Positions 51,950 through 60,256 of a stretch of DNA of 64,000 bases are shown in pieces. A program made the position numbers and the translations under genes. The notes under the pieces are model-generated. The model saw only the letters and a list, made by a program, of their open reading frames with translations. It did not search any database and had not been told where the DNA came from. Position 1 is the stretch's first letter; every line of letters starts with the position of its first letter. The DNA comes from Loktanella atrilutea (lineage in GTDB: Bacteria > Pseudomonadota > Alphaproteobacteria > Rhodobacterales > Rhodobacteraceae): positions 157,106-221,105 of the forward strand of contig NZ_FQUE01000006.1 of the NCBI RefSeq assembly GCF_900128995.1, read 5' to 3'.

Positions 51950-52021
51950 CGCGATTGCGATGCGCATCGTGCGGTGTGCATCGACAGTCCGGCCTTATCG
52001 TCCCCACCGTTGTGCCATATC

Positions 52022-52041
52022 GCACAATCACGCGGATTTCG
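52022..52041. promoter_or_regulatory. Possible operator before cpaE
   Basis: GCACAATCACGCGGATTTCG aligns with the sequence at 47880-47898 before flp. It lies 155 bases before cpaE in a 247-base gap with no gene, which suggests cpaE has its own promoter. Related GCACAATCCCG also occurs before coxB, so the motif is not locus-specific. Confidence 0.3.
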
Positions 52042-52196
52042 TCCCAATCTGGACACGATTAGACGGCACAACCGCAGCAACGGGCGAGCCCTGTTCTGCA
52101 GGATGCAGGCAGGGCGAAAGCACCGGGTGATTGCGACGGGCCCCTCGCGGGTCCCTGACCTCACCCGCGCGGCGCCCCCATGCAAAGGACGTCGGT

Positions 52197-53444
52197 ATGA
52201 GTAGCAACGCAGTTCTGAAATCCGAAAGCCCGGCCCTGATCGCCTGCACCGTCAGCCGTGACGTGCAGATCTTCGATCTGCTGATCGAAGACATGGAAGC
52301 AGCCCTTGGCGAACGCTGGGGCGACCTCAGCTTCACGGATGCGCTGACCTTCCTGCGGCAGCCCGAAGCGGCGGAACTGGAGTTTCTGGCCGTGGCCATG
52401 GACCACGCCGACGAGGACAACCTTGAACAGATCGCCTCGATCATCGGTGCGGCCAAGCGTCGCGACATCAAGGTCATCCTGATCACAGAGGACGTCAGCC
52501 CCGGCGCCCTGCACCAGCTTCTGCGCGAGGGTGGCGACGAATTCGTCCCCTACCCGCTACCGGAAAACGAGCTGGCCAATGCCATTGAACGGGTGCTGAC
52601 ACCCGCGGCGGAAATGCCCGTCGCGCCGGAACTGCAGAACAAGCTCAAGGCGACCGGGACACACGACGGCGTCGTCATTGCGGTGCACGGCATGGCCGGC
52701 GGCACCGGTGCCACCACGCTGGCCGTCAACCTCGCCTGGGAACTGGTCATGGCGGACAAGACCGCGCCGCCGCGCGTCTGCCTGCTGGATTTCGACCTGC
52801 AGTTCGGCACCGCCTCGACCTATCTTGACCTGCCCCGCCGAGAGGCGGTGCTGGAACTGCTGTCCGACACGGAATCAATGGACAGCACGTCCTTCATGCA
52901 GGCGCTGCTGTCCTACGACCAGAAACTGCACGTGCTGACCGCACCGACCGATATGATCCCCCTCGACCTGATCACCGCCGCCGATGTAAGCCGCGTGATG
53001 GAAATGGCGCGGACCAACTTCGACTATGTCATCATCGACATGCCGTCGACGATGGTCGAATGGTCCCAGACCGTGCTCGAGGCGGCGCATGTCTACTTCG
53101 CCACGCTAGAGCTCGACATGCGGTCGGCGCAGAACACGTTGCGCCTGAAGCGGGCGCTGCAATCCGAAGACCTGCCCTTCGACAAGTTGCGCTTCGTGCT
53201 GAACCGCGCACCGGGCTTCACGGACCTGTCGGGCAAGGCGCGGGTCAAGCGTCTGGCGGAAAGCCTCGGCATCTCGATCGAGGTGCAGTTGTCCGAGGGC
53301 GGCAAGCAGGTGGCGCAGGCCGGCGATCATGGCGCCCCGCTGGCGGTGAACGCGCCCAAGAACGCCATGCGCAAGGACATCGCCAAGCTCGCAGCCTCGG
53401 TCCACGCCGTTAATCAGGCCGAGAACGCGGAAGCCAGGGGTTAA
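52197..53444 (+). CDS. cpaE: CpaE/TadZ, pilus localisation ATPase
   Basis: 415 residues. A receiver-like N-terminal domain (about 15-130) precedes a ParA/MinD-type domain. Its P-loop reads HGMAGGTGATTLAVNL near residue 163: the lysines of the MinD Walker A (KGGxGKT) are absent, as is known for CpaE/TadZ. LLDFDLQFG near 196 and IIDMPSTMVEWSQ near 280 are the other nucleotide-site strands. TadZ places the pilus machine at the cell pole in other bacteria. The ATG at 52197 has AAAGGAC upstream. Confidence 0.92.
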   Translation: MSSNAVLKSESPALIACTVSRDVQIFDLLIEDMEAALGERWGDLSFTDALTFLRQPEAAELEFLAVAMDHADEDNLEQIASIIGAAKRRDIKVILITEDVSPGALHQLLREGGDEFVPYPLPENELANAIERVLTPAAEMPVAPELQNKLKATGTHDGVVIAVHGMAGGTGATTLAVNLAWELVMADKTAPPRVCLLDFDLQFGTASTYLDLPRREAVLELLSDTESMDSTSFMQALLSYDQKLHVLTAPTDMIPLDLITAADVSRVMEMARTNFDYVIIDMPSTMVEWSQTVLEAAHVYFATLELDMRSAQNTLRLKRALQSEDLPFDKLRFVLNRAPGFTDLSGKARVKRLAESLGISIEVQLSEGGKQVAQAGDHGAPLAVNAPKNAMRKDIAKLAASVHAVNQAENAEARG

Positions 53445-53459
53445 GGGAAAGGGTTCGCC

Positions 53460-54920
53460 ATGTTTTCCAAGTACAAGAAGCCGGCTCCCGGCTCTGCTGT
53501 TGCAGCCCCCCGACCCGGCGCCCAGCCCGCCGCCAAGCCCGCCATCGCCGCCGTCCCCGCCGTCGAGGAACCGCCGCGCAAGTCGCTTCTGAAGGCAATG
53601 CCAAACCGCGCCGCAGAGGTTGCGCCCGCCGACCGCGACAAGAAGCGCAAGGAGCGTCTGGGCGAGATCAAGCTTGAACTGCACAAGGCCCTGCTCGACA
53701 ACCTGAACCTCGCCGCGCTCGAAAACGCGAGCGAGACGGACCTGCGCAACGAAATCAACGCCATCGCCAACGAAACGCTGGAAGAGATGGGCATTGTCCT
53801 GAACCGGGACGAGCGCAGCGCGCTGGCGCAGGATCTCTTCTTCGAAGTGACGGGCCTTGGCCCGCTCGAGGTGTTGCTGAAGGACGACACGGTCAACGAC
53901 ATCCTCGTGAACGGCCCGCGGCAGATCTTCGTCGAACGCAACGGCAAACTGGAACTGACCGACATCACCTTCAAGGACGAAAAGCACCTGCTGCGGATCA
54001 TTGACAAGATCGTGTCCGCCGTCGGTCGTCGCGTCGACGAAAGCAATCCCTACGTCGACGCCCGTCTGGCGGACGGCTCGCGCTTCAACGCCATGGTCGG
54101 TCCGATTGCCGTGGACGGCAGCCTCGTCTCGATCCGGAAGTTCAAAAAGGACAAGCTCGCCATCGAAGATCTGGTGCGTTTCGGCGCCTTCTCAGAAGAG
54201 ATGGCCGCATATCTGCAAGCCGCCGTCGCGACCCGTCTGAATGTCATCGTCTCGGGCGGGACGGGTTCGGGAAAGACGACGACGCTGAACGCCCTGTCGT
54301 CTTTCATCGCCAACGACGAACGCATCCTCACGATCGAGGATACCGCCGAACTTCAGCTGCAGCAGACCCACGTCGGCCGCATGGAAAGCCGTCCGCCCAA
54401 CGTCGAAGGCAAGGGTGCCGTCACCCAGCGCGATTGCCTCAAGAACGCGCTGCGGATGCGTCCCGACCGCATCATCGTCGGCGAGACGCGCGGCGAGGAA
54501 GTGATCGACATGCTGCAGGCGATGAACACCGGCCACGACGGATCCATGACGACGATCCACGCCAACTCGGCCCGCGACGGGGTGTCGCGTCTGGAAAACA
54601 TGATCGCGATGGCGGGGATCGAAATGCCGATCAAGGCGATGCGCAGCCAGATCTCCTCGGCCGTGAACCTGATCGTGCAGGCGTCGCGCCTGCAGGACGG
54701 TTCGCGTCGCATGACCTCGATCACCGAAATCACGGGGATGGAAGGCGACGTCATCTCGATGCAGGAAATCTTCAAGTTCCAACGCGTCGGCCTGACGCCC
54801 GACAACAAGATCATCGGGCATTTCACGGCGACGGGGGTGCGCAGCCACTTCTCGGACCGCTTCAAACTGTGGGGCTACGATCTGCCGCCGCAGATCTTCG
54901 AACCCCTCGTTGCGGAGTAA
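53460..54920 (+). CDS. cpaF: CpaF/TadA, pilus assembly secretion ATPase
   Basis: 486 residues. A disordered Pro/Ala N-terminus, a helical domain (about 70-150) and a VirB11/PilT-like ATPase core: Walker [16 protein letters not shown] at about 265-279, [11 protein letters not shown] near 299, and the Walker B region [29 protein letters not shown] near 335-363 (in part [10 protein letters not shown]). It powers Flp pilus extension from the cytoplasm. 15 bases after cpaE, and followed 4 bases later by tadB. Confidence 0.95.
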   Translation: MFSKYKKPAPGSAVAAPRPGAQPAAKPAIAAVPAVEEPPRKSLLKAMPNRAAEVAPADRDKKRKERLGEIKLELHKALLDNLNLAALENASETDLRNEINAIANETLEEMGIVLNRDERSALAQDLFFEVTGLGPLEVLLKDDTVNDILVNGPRQIFVERNGKLELTDITFKDEKHLLRIIDKIVSAVGRRVDESNPYVDARLADGSRFNAMVGPIAVDGSLVSIRKFKKDKLAIEDLVRFGAFSEEMAAYLQAAVATRLNVIVSGGTGSGKTTTLNALSSFIANDERILTIEDTAELQLQQTHVGRMESRPPNVEGKGAVTQRDCLKNALRMRPDRIIVGETRGEEVIDMLQAMNTGHDGSMTTIHANSARDGVSRLENMIAMAGIEMPIKAMRSQISSAVNLIVQASRLQDGSRRMTSITEITGMEGDVISMQEIFKFQRVGLTPDNKIIGHFTATGVRSHFSDRFKLWGYDLPPQIFEPLVAE

Positions 54921-54924
54921 CACT

Positions 54925-55890
54925 ATGATTTCCGCACAGCCGATCATCTACATCGTCATCTTCGCCGCCGTCATCGCGCTGGTGCAGGGCGCCTATCTGG
55001 TGCTCTTCGGCAAGTCGATCAGTCAGAACGGCAAGGTGAACCGCCGGCTGGAGCTGCTGGAAAAAGGCGGCAACCGCGAACAGGTGCTGGAACAACTCCG
55101 CAAGGAGATGACGCAGCACATGAAGTCGCAAAGCATCCCGCTCTATTCCATTCTCGCCGCCAAGGCTCAGCGCGCGAACATCGCCTTCACCCCGCCGCAG
55201 CTGCTGATGGTCATGGCGGGCGTCAGCGTGCTGGCCTTCGCGGCGCTGACGTTGATGACCGCCGTCGCCCTGCCGACGCGCACCGTGATCGCCGTCGGCA
55301 TGGGCATCGGTGGCGTCTACGTCTGGATCAGCGGCAAGGCCAGCAAGCGCATGGCCCTGTTGGAGGAACAGCTGCCAGAGGCGGTGGAACTGATGGTGCG
55401 CTCCCTGCGCGTGGGTCATCCGTTTTCCTCTGCCGTGCAGATCGTGGCCAAGGAAATCGCCGACCCGCTCGGAACCGAGATGGGCGTCATCTCCGACGAG
55501 GCCGCCTATGGCCGCGACATGGGCGAGACGCTGAAGGCGATGGCCGAACGCCTCGACATGCAGGATCTGCGCTTCCTCGCCGTGGCGGTGACGATCCAGC
55601 AAACCTCCGGCGGCAATCTGGCAGAGATTCTCGACGGTCTGGCCAAGGTCATCCGGTCCCGGTTCCGCCTGTTCCGCCGCGTCAAGGCGATCACGGCAGA
55701 AGCGAAATGGTCCGGCAAGCTTCTGTCCGGCTTTCCCATCGGCGCCCTCGTCGTGATCAACATGATCCAGCCGAACTACTTTGACGACGTGATGGACAAG
55801 CCGATCTTCATTCCGGCCTGTCTGGTCGTGGCAGGGTTCCTGATCCTGAACCTCATCGTCATGCGCGCCCTCGTGAACATCAAGGTCTAG
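54925..55890 (+). CDS. tadB: TadB, inner-membrane platform protein
   Basis: 321 residues, T2SSF domain in the C-terminal half. Membrane segments near the N-terminus (IIYIVIFAAVIALVQGAYLVLF), mid (VMAGVSVLAFAALTLMTAVAL) and C-terminus (PIFIPACLVVAGFLILNLIVM). LPEAVELMVRSLRVGHPFSSAVQ near residue 152 is the T2SSF motif. Pairs with TadC as the pilus inner-membrane platform for CpaF. Confidence 0.93.
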   Translation: MISAQPIIYIVIFAAVIALVQGAYLVLFGKSISQNGKVNRRLELLEKGGNREQVLEQLRKEMTQHMKSQSIPLYSILAAKAQRANIAFTPPQLLMVMAGVSVLAFAALTLMTAVALPTRTVIAVGMGIGGVYVWISGKASKRMALLEEQLPEAVELMVRSLRVGHPFSSAVQIVAKEIADPLGTEMGVISDEAAYGRDMGETLKAMAERLDMQDLRFLAVAVTIQQTSGGNLAEILDGLAKVIRSRFRLFRRVKAITAEAKWSGKLLSGFPIGALVVINMIQPNYFDDVMDKPIFIPACLVVAGFLILNLIVMRALVNIKV

Positions 55891-55899
55891 GACCCCGTC

Positions 55900-56883
55900 A
55901 TGAATATCTTCCAGGACCTCAACACGATGATCACCGACATGCTTGGCCCCTTCGGCGGCATCCTGCTGTTGGGCTTTCTCGGCGTGGTCATGATCCTCGT
56001 CACCCTGCCCACGGTGCTGAAGCGGCCGGACGATCCGCTGGACCGGCTGAAGGCTTCGGTCCGCGCCCCCGCCGCCAAGGCCAGCGAAAAGACCGAACGC
56101 CTGCGCGCCCCCAGCCGCAAGGACAAGCTGGAAAAATACGCCAACTTCCTCGAACCGCAGGACGCGGAAGAATACACCGCCGCCAAGCTCAAGCTGTTGC
56201 GGGCCGGCTACAAGTCCAAGAACGCCGTGCGGATCTTCCACTTCTCGCAATTCGCCCTCGGCATCCTCGGCCTGGCACTCGGCGGGCTCTACGCGCTGCT
56301 GAAGATGCAGGTGCAGGACCTGTCCTCACAGGATCTGATGATCATGCTGCTGACGCCCGGCGTCGTCGGTTACATGCTGCCGAAATACTGGGTGACGCGC
56401 CGCGTCGCCGCCCGCAAGGAGGCGATCACGAACGGCTTTCCCGACAGCCTCGACATGATGCTGGTCTGCGTCGAGGCCGGCCAATCGCTCGACCAGTCGA
56501 TCCTGCGGGTCGCGCGAGAGTTGAAGGCAGGCTTTCCCGACCTCGCGCTGGAATTCGAGACCGTCAGCCAGGAGATGAAGGCCGGCAAGGGCAAGGAGGC
56601 GGTCCTGCGCGACATGTCCGAACGCTGCGGGGTGCAGGACATCTCCAGCTTCACGACAGTCCTGATCCAAAGCCAGCAGTTCGGCACCTCGATCGCAGAG
56701 GCCCTCCGCGTCTATGCGGCAGAGATGCGCGACAAGCGCGTGATGCGGGCGGAAGAGGCCGCGAACAAGCTGCCCACCAAGATGACGCTGGCCACGATGA
56801 TGTTGACGGTGCCGCCGCTTTTGTTGATCCTGATCGGACCCTCGATCTATGGCATCACCCAGATGATGGGCAGCGGAAACTGA
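55900..56883 (+). CDS. tadC: TadC, inner-membrane platform protein
   Basis: 327 residues with an N-terminal membrane helix (GGILLLGFLGVVMILVTL), two central ones and a C-terminal one (MMLTVPPLLLILIGPSIYGI). The T2SSF domain carries FPDSLDMMLVCVEAGQSLDQSI near residue 182 and IQSQQFGTSIAEALRVYAAEMR near 257. Sister of TadB and starts 9 bases after it. Confidence 0.93.
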   Translation: MNIFQDLNTMITDMLGPFGGILLLGFLGVVMILVTLPTVLKRPDDPLDRLKASVRAPAAKASEKTERLRAPSRKDKLEKYANFLEPQDAEEYTAAKLKLLRAGYKSKNAVRIFHFSQFALGILGLALGGLYALLKMQVQDLSSQDLMIMLLTPGVVGYMLPKYWVTRRVAARKEAITNGFPDSLDMMLVCVEAGQSLDQSILRVARELKAGFPDLALEFETVSQEMKAGKGKEAVLRDMSERCGVQDISSFTTVLIQSQQFGTSIAEALRVYAAEMRDKRVMRAEEAANKLPTKMTLATMMLTVPPLLLILIGPSIYGITQMMGSGN

Positions 56884-56887
56884 ACTG

Positions 56888-57445
56888 ATGAACCCACCCG
56901 GCCACGGCCTTGCTGTCGCCCTCGTCCTTGCACTGGCCGCCTGTTCGACGGGCGGCCATCTTGCTGATGGCGATGGCGTCTACGCACCCGGTCTGGCTGG
57001 CAAGGCGGACACCGACGGCCTGATCGTGGGCCATCGCCTGATGGCGGCCGGCGAATACGAACTGGCGCTGGACGCCTACACCCGCGCCGCCGCCCAGCAG
57101 GGACTGAACGTCGACACCCTGTCGGCGCTGGGGTCCGCAAACCTGCGGCTGGGGCGTCTGGGACAGGCCGAAAGCCTGCTGCGCCGCGCCGCAAAAGAGG
57201 CGCCGGATTTCGCCCCCGCCTGGAACAACCTTGGCGTTCTGCTGATGGAAAAGGGCGATTTCGGCGAAGCGGCAGAGGTTTTCCGTCGCGCATATGCCAC
57301 GGACAACGGGAATTCCGACCAGATCAGAGAGAACCTGCGCTTGGCGCTATCCAAACGCGACGCCCTTATCTACGATCCTGCGCAAGAGAACCAGAACCTT
57401 GAACTGGTCCGGCGTGCCGATGGGGACACCATCGAACCGCTCTGA
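56888..57445 (+). CDS. tadD: TadD, TPR lipoprotein
   Basis: 185 residues. Lipoprotein signal ending LALAACSTGG (cysteine at about residue 19). At least three TPR units: GEYELALDAYTRAAAQQG, GRLGQAESLLRRAAKEAP and GDFGEAAEVFRRAYATD. TadD-type lipoproteins help secretin assembly. Starts 4 bases after tadC. Confidence 0.9.
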   Translation: MNPPGHGLAVALVLALAACSTGGHLADGDGVYAPGLAGKADTDGLIVGHRLMAAGEYELALDAYTRAAAQQGLNVDTLSALGSANLRLGRLGQAESLLRRAAKEAPDFAPAWNNLGVLLMEKGDFGEAAEVFRRAYATDNGNSDQIRENLRLALSKRDALIYDPAQENQNLELVRRADGDTIEPL

Positions 57446-57472
57446 GGCAGCAGCAGGAAAGGACGCACACCG

Positions 57473-58318
57473 ATGCGCCATACCGTCATTCTTTGTCTGG
57501 CCGGCACGCTGGCCCTGTCCGCCTGTGGCAGCCGCAACGGCGACGCCGAGGTGCAGCGCGCGATGCAGGACATCAACTCGATCGAAGGCTCGAATCTGAA
57601 CGACGTGATGATGACCGTGGGCGATCCGGACGAGGCCGTGAAATACTTTACCGGCGCGCTGGCCAACGATCCGGGCCGCGTCGACCTGCAGCGCGGTCTG
57701 GCGAAATCCCTGATCCGCGGCAGCCGCGCGACAGAGGCGGTGGCCGCTTGGCAGACCGTCGTCGCCAATCCGTCATCGACACTCGACGACCGCGTCGATC
57801 TGGCCGATGCGCAGATCCGGTCGAACCAGTGGGACAACGCCGCCGCCACCCTGAACACGATTCCGCCCACCCACGAGACCTACAACCGCTACAAGCTCGA
57901 GGCGATGATCGCCGACAGCAAGCAGCAATGGGCCAAGTCCGACAGCTTCTACCAGACCGCCGTGGGCCTGACGACGACGCCCGCAAGCACCCTGAACAAC
58001 TGGGGCTATTCCAAGCTGACGCGCGGCGACTACCCGGGGGCGGAACGTCTGTTCATCGACGCCCTGCGGCAGGACAGCACCCTGTTTACCGCCAAGAACA
58101 ACCTTGTCATGGCGCGCGGCGCGCAGCGCAAGTATGACCTGCCGGTGATCCCGATGAACCAGACCGAACGGGCGCAGCTGCTTTACACGATGGCACTGAC
58201 GGCGATCAAGCAGAACGACGTCAGCACCGGCAAGGGCCTGTTGCGCGACGCCATCGACACCCACCCGCAGCACTTCGAGGAAGCGGCCCGGTCCCTGCGC
58301 GCGCTGGAAGAGGCCTGA
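57473..58318 (+). CDS. TPR-repeat lipoprotein of the tad locus
   Basis: 281 residues. A lipoprotein leader (LAGTLALSACGSRNG; cysteine at about residue 18) and TPR-like repeats (PDEAVKYFTGALANDPG, TEAVAAWQTVVANP, GDYPGAERLFIDALRQD). It follows tadD, and a second TPR protein at this place is usual in the Rhodobacteraceae tad arrangement. It probably joins the periplasmic side of the pilus machine; no direct evidence. Confidence 0.85.
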   Translation: MRHTVILCLAGTLALSACGSRNGDAEVQRAMQDINSIEGSNLNDVMMTVGDPDEAVKYFTGALANDPGRVDLQRGLAKSLIRGSRATEAVAAWQTVVANPSSTLDDRVDLADAQIRSNQWDNAAATLNTIPPTHETYNRYKLEAMIADSKQQWAKSDSFYQTAVGLTTTPASTLNNWGYSKLTRGDYPGAERLFIDALRQDSTLFTAKNNLVMARGAQRKYDLPVIPMNQTERAQLLYTMALTAIKQNDVSTGKGLLRDAIDTHPQHFEEAARSLRALEEA

Positions 58319-58322
58319 TCCC

Positions 58323-58817
58323 ATGGCCCTGCCCGCGTCCGCCGCGTGGTGGTTCCTGCTCATCGCCGTGCCGGTCGGGCTTTGGGTCGCCTATACCGAC
58401 CTGTCGCGGATGAAGATCACCAATGCCGCCGTCGCGACGCTGTTCGCAGGCTACGCCGTGCTTGGCCTGCTGGCCCTGCCGCTTCAGGACTACCTCTGGG
58501 GCTATGCGCATCTGGCCGTCGTGCTGGTCATCGGCATCGCGCTGAACGCCATCGGCGGCGTTGGCGCGGGCGATGCGAAATTCGCGGCCGCCGCTGCGCC
58601 GATGATCGCGCTGGCGGACGCCGGCATTGTCCTCTACCTCTTCGGCCTGTCGCTTCTGCTCGGCTGGGCGTTGCACCGCATCGCGCGGCTGACGCCCCTG
58701 CGCCGGCTGGCCCCGGACTGGGCCAGCTGGACCTCTGGCCGCCGTTTTCCCATGGGGCTTCCCCTGTCGATGACCCTCGTCGCCTATCTGGCGCTGGCGG
58801 CGCACGGCGGGATCTGA
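58323..58817 (+). CDS. cpaA: CpaA/TadV, prepilin peptidase
   Basis: 164 residues, about five to six membrane helices. Aspartyl protease residues of the A24 family: Asp in VAYTDLSRMKITN near residue 22-29 and GVGAGDAKFAAAAAP (GxGD type, Asp near 82). It cuts the leader of Flp pilins before assembly, matching the two pilins at 48162 and 48519. Starts 4 bases after the TPR gene and ends the core tad series. Confidence 0.92.
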   Translation: MALPASAAWWFLLIAVPVGLWVAYTDLSRMKITNAAVATLFAGYAVLGLLALPLQDYLWGYAHLAVVLVIGIALNAIGGVGAGDAKFAAAAAPMIALADAGIVLYLFGLSLLLGWALHRIARLTPLRRLAPDWASWTSGRRFPMGLPLSMTLVAYLALAAHGGI

Positions 58818-58936
58818 ACGGGGGGGCGCCGAGGGGTCGAAACCCGTCGTCCATCATTTCGCCATAAACATCCGGCATAGCGGCAACTGGCGGGGACCGG
58901 GCTCCGCCAATTGCTGGCTGTCAGGGGGCGATCATT

Positions 58937-60247
58937 TTGAACATGCAAAGCTCGGGGGTCCTGGCCCCGCCCAGCCCCCGATCCCTCGACGGCATGGCCC
59001 TGCCGCTGCCGATGATGCGCGACATCCTGATCAAGACCATGTTCCGCATGAATCTGACGCTGGTGACGCGACTGGCCAAGTCGATCTGCCTGCCGGTCAA
59101 CGTGACGCAGGAACTGATGGACATCGCCCGCAGCCAGCTTCTGGTCGAAGCGACCGGCAGCCTGTCGTCCACGGGCAGCACGGAAATGGGCTATCAGCTC
59201 ACCGACGCCGGCCGCAAGCGCGCGAACGAAGCGTTGGCCCAGTCCGAATACTTTGGCCCGATGCCGGTGCCCCTCGACGTCTACCGCGACCAGATCAAGC
59301 GGCAGTCGATCCGCAACATCCAGATCACCCGCGACCAGCTGACGACCGCGATGGGCCATCTGATCCTGCCGCCCGCGCTGATCTCCAACCTCGGCCCGGC
59401 CGTGTCGTCGGGGCGCTCGATCCTGATGTACGGCCCGCCGGGCAACGGCAAATCCTCGATCTCCAACGGGATACGCGATGCGCTGGGGGACAAGATCTAC
59501 GTCCCCCGTGCCATCGAATATGCGGGGCAGGTCATCACCGTCTACGACCCCATCGTCCACGCCGCGGCAGAGGACGAGGAACAGGATCCCAACTCCCTGC
59601 GCCGCACCACCGGTCGCTTCGACACCCGCTACGTCCGCTGCGAACGGCCCACCGTCATCACCGGGGGCGAACTCTCGCTCGACATGCTGGACCTCGTCTA
59701 CAACCCTGTCGCGCGGACCTATCAGGCGCCGCTGCAGATGAAATCCACGGGCGGCATCTTCATCGTCGACGACCTTGGCCGGCAGGCGGAACCGCCGCAA
59801 AGCCTCGTGAACCGCTGGATCGTCCCGTTGGAGGAATCGAAGGACATCCTCGCCCTGCAGTCAGGAGAGAAGTTCGAGGTGCCGTTCGACACGCTCGTCA
59901 TATTCTCCACCAACTTCCACCCCAACCAGATCTTCGATCAGGCCGCCCTGCGCCGCATCTTCTACAAGATCAAGATCGACGGGCCGAGCCAGGACGACTT
60001 CCTCAAGATCTTCGCCCTCGTCGCCCGCAAGAAGAAGATTCCCCTCGACGAGGGCACGCTCGTCCACCTGCTGCAGAACCTCTACCCCACGATCGACAAC
60101 GTCTATGCCAACTATCAGCCTGTGTTCCTGATCGACCAGATGATCGCAATCTGCGAGTTCGAGGGGATACCCTATCAGATGACGCCGGATATGATGGACC
60201 GCGCATGGGCCAACATGTTCGTCACGGACGAGGACATCGTCCGCTGA
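58937..60247 (+). CDS. AAA-type ATPase at the end of the tad locus
   Basis: 436 residues of a P-loop ATPase with Walker A YGPPGNGKSSI at about 165-175, Walker B GGIFIVDDLGRQ near 273 and sensor-1 LVIFSTNF near 318. The N-terminal ~160 residues (helix-rich, with LPLPMMRDILIKTMFRMNLTLV) carry no motif I can name. It looks like a MoxR- or helicase-loader-like ATPase; no kinase or protease motif is seen. It lies 119 bases after the prepilin peptidase on the same strand, so a link to pilus function is inferred from position. The TTG at 58937 has AGGGGG 8 bases upstream; the ATG two codons later is the alternative. Confidence 0.8.
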   Translation: MNMQSSGVLAPPSPRSLDGMALPLPMMRDILIKTMFRMNLTLVTRLAKSICLPVNVTQELMDIARSQLLVEATGSLSSTGSTEMGYQLTDAGRKRANEALAQSEYFGPMPVPLDVYRDQIKRQSIRNIQITRDQLTTAMGHLILPPALISNLGPAVSSGRSILMYGPPGNGKSSISNGIRDALGDKIYVPRAIEYAGQVITVYDPIVHAAAEDEEQDPNSLRRTTGRFDTRYVRCERPTVITGGELSLDMLDLVYNPVARTYQAPLQMKSTGGIFIVDDLGRQAEPPQSLVNRWIVPLEESKDILALQSGEKFEVPFDTLVIFSTNFHPNQIFDQAALRRIFYKIKIDGPSQDDFLKIFALVARKKKIPLDEGTLVHLLQNLYPTIDNVYANYQPVFLIDQMIAICEFEGIPYQMTPDMMDRAWANMFVTDEDIVR

Positions 60248-60256
60248 CTTGACCCG

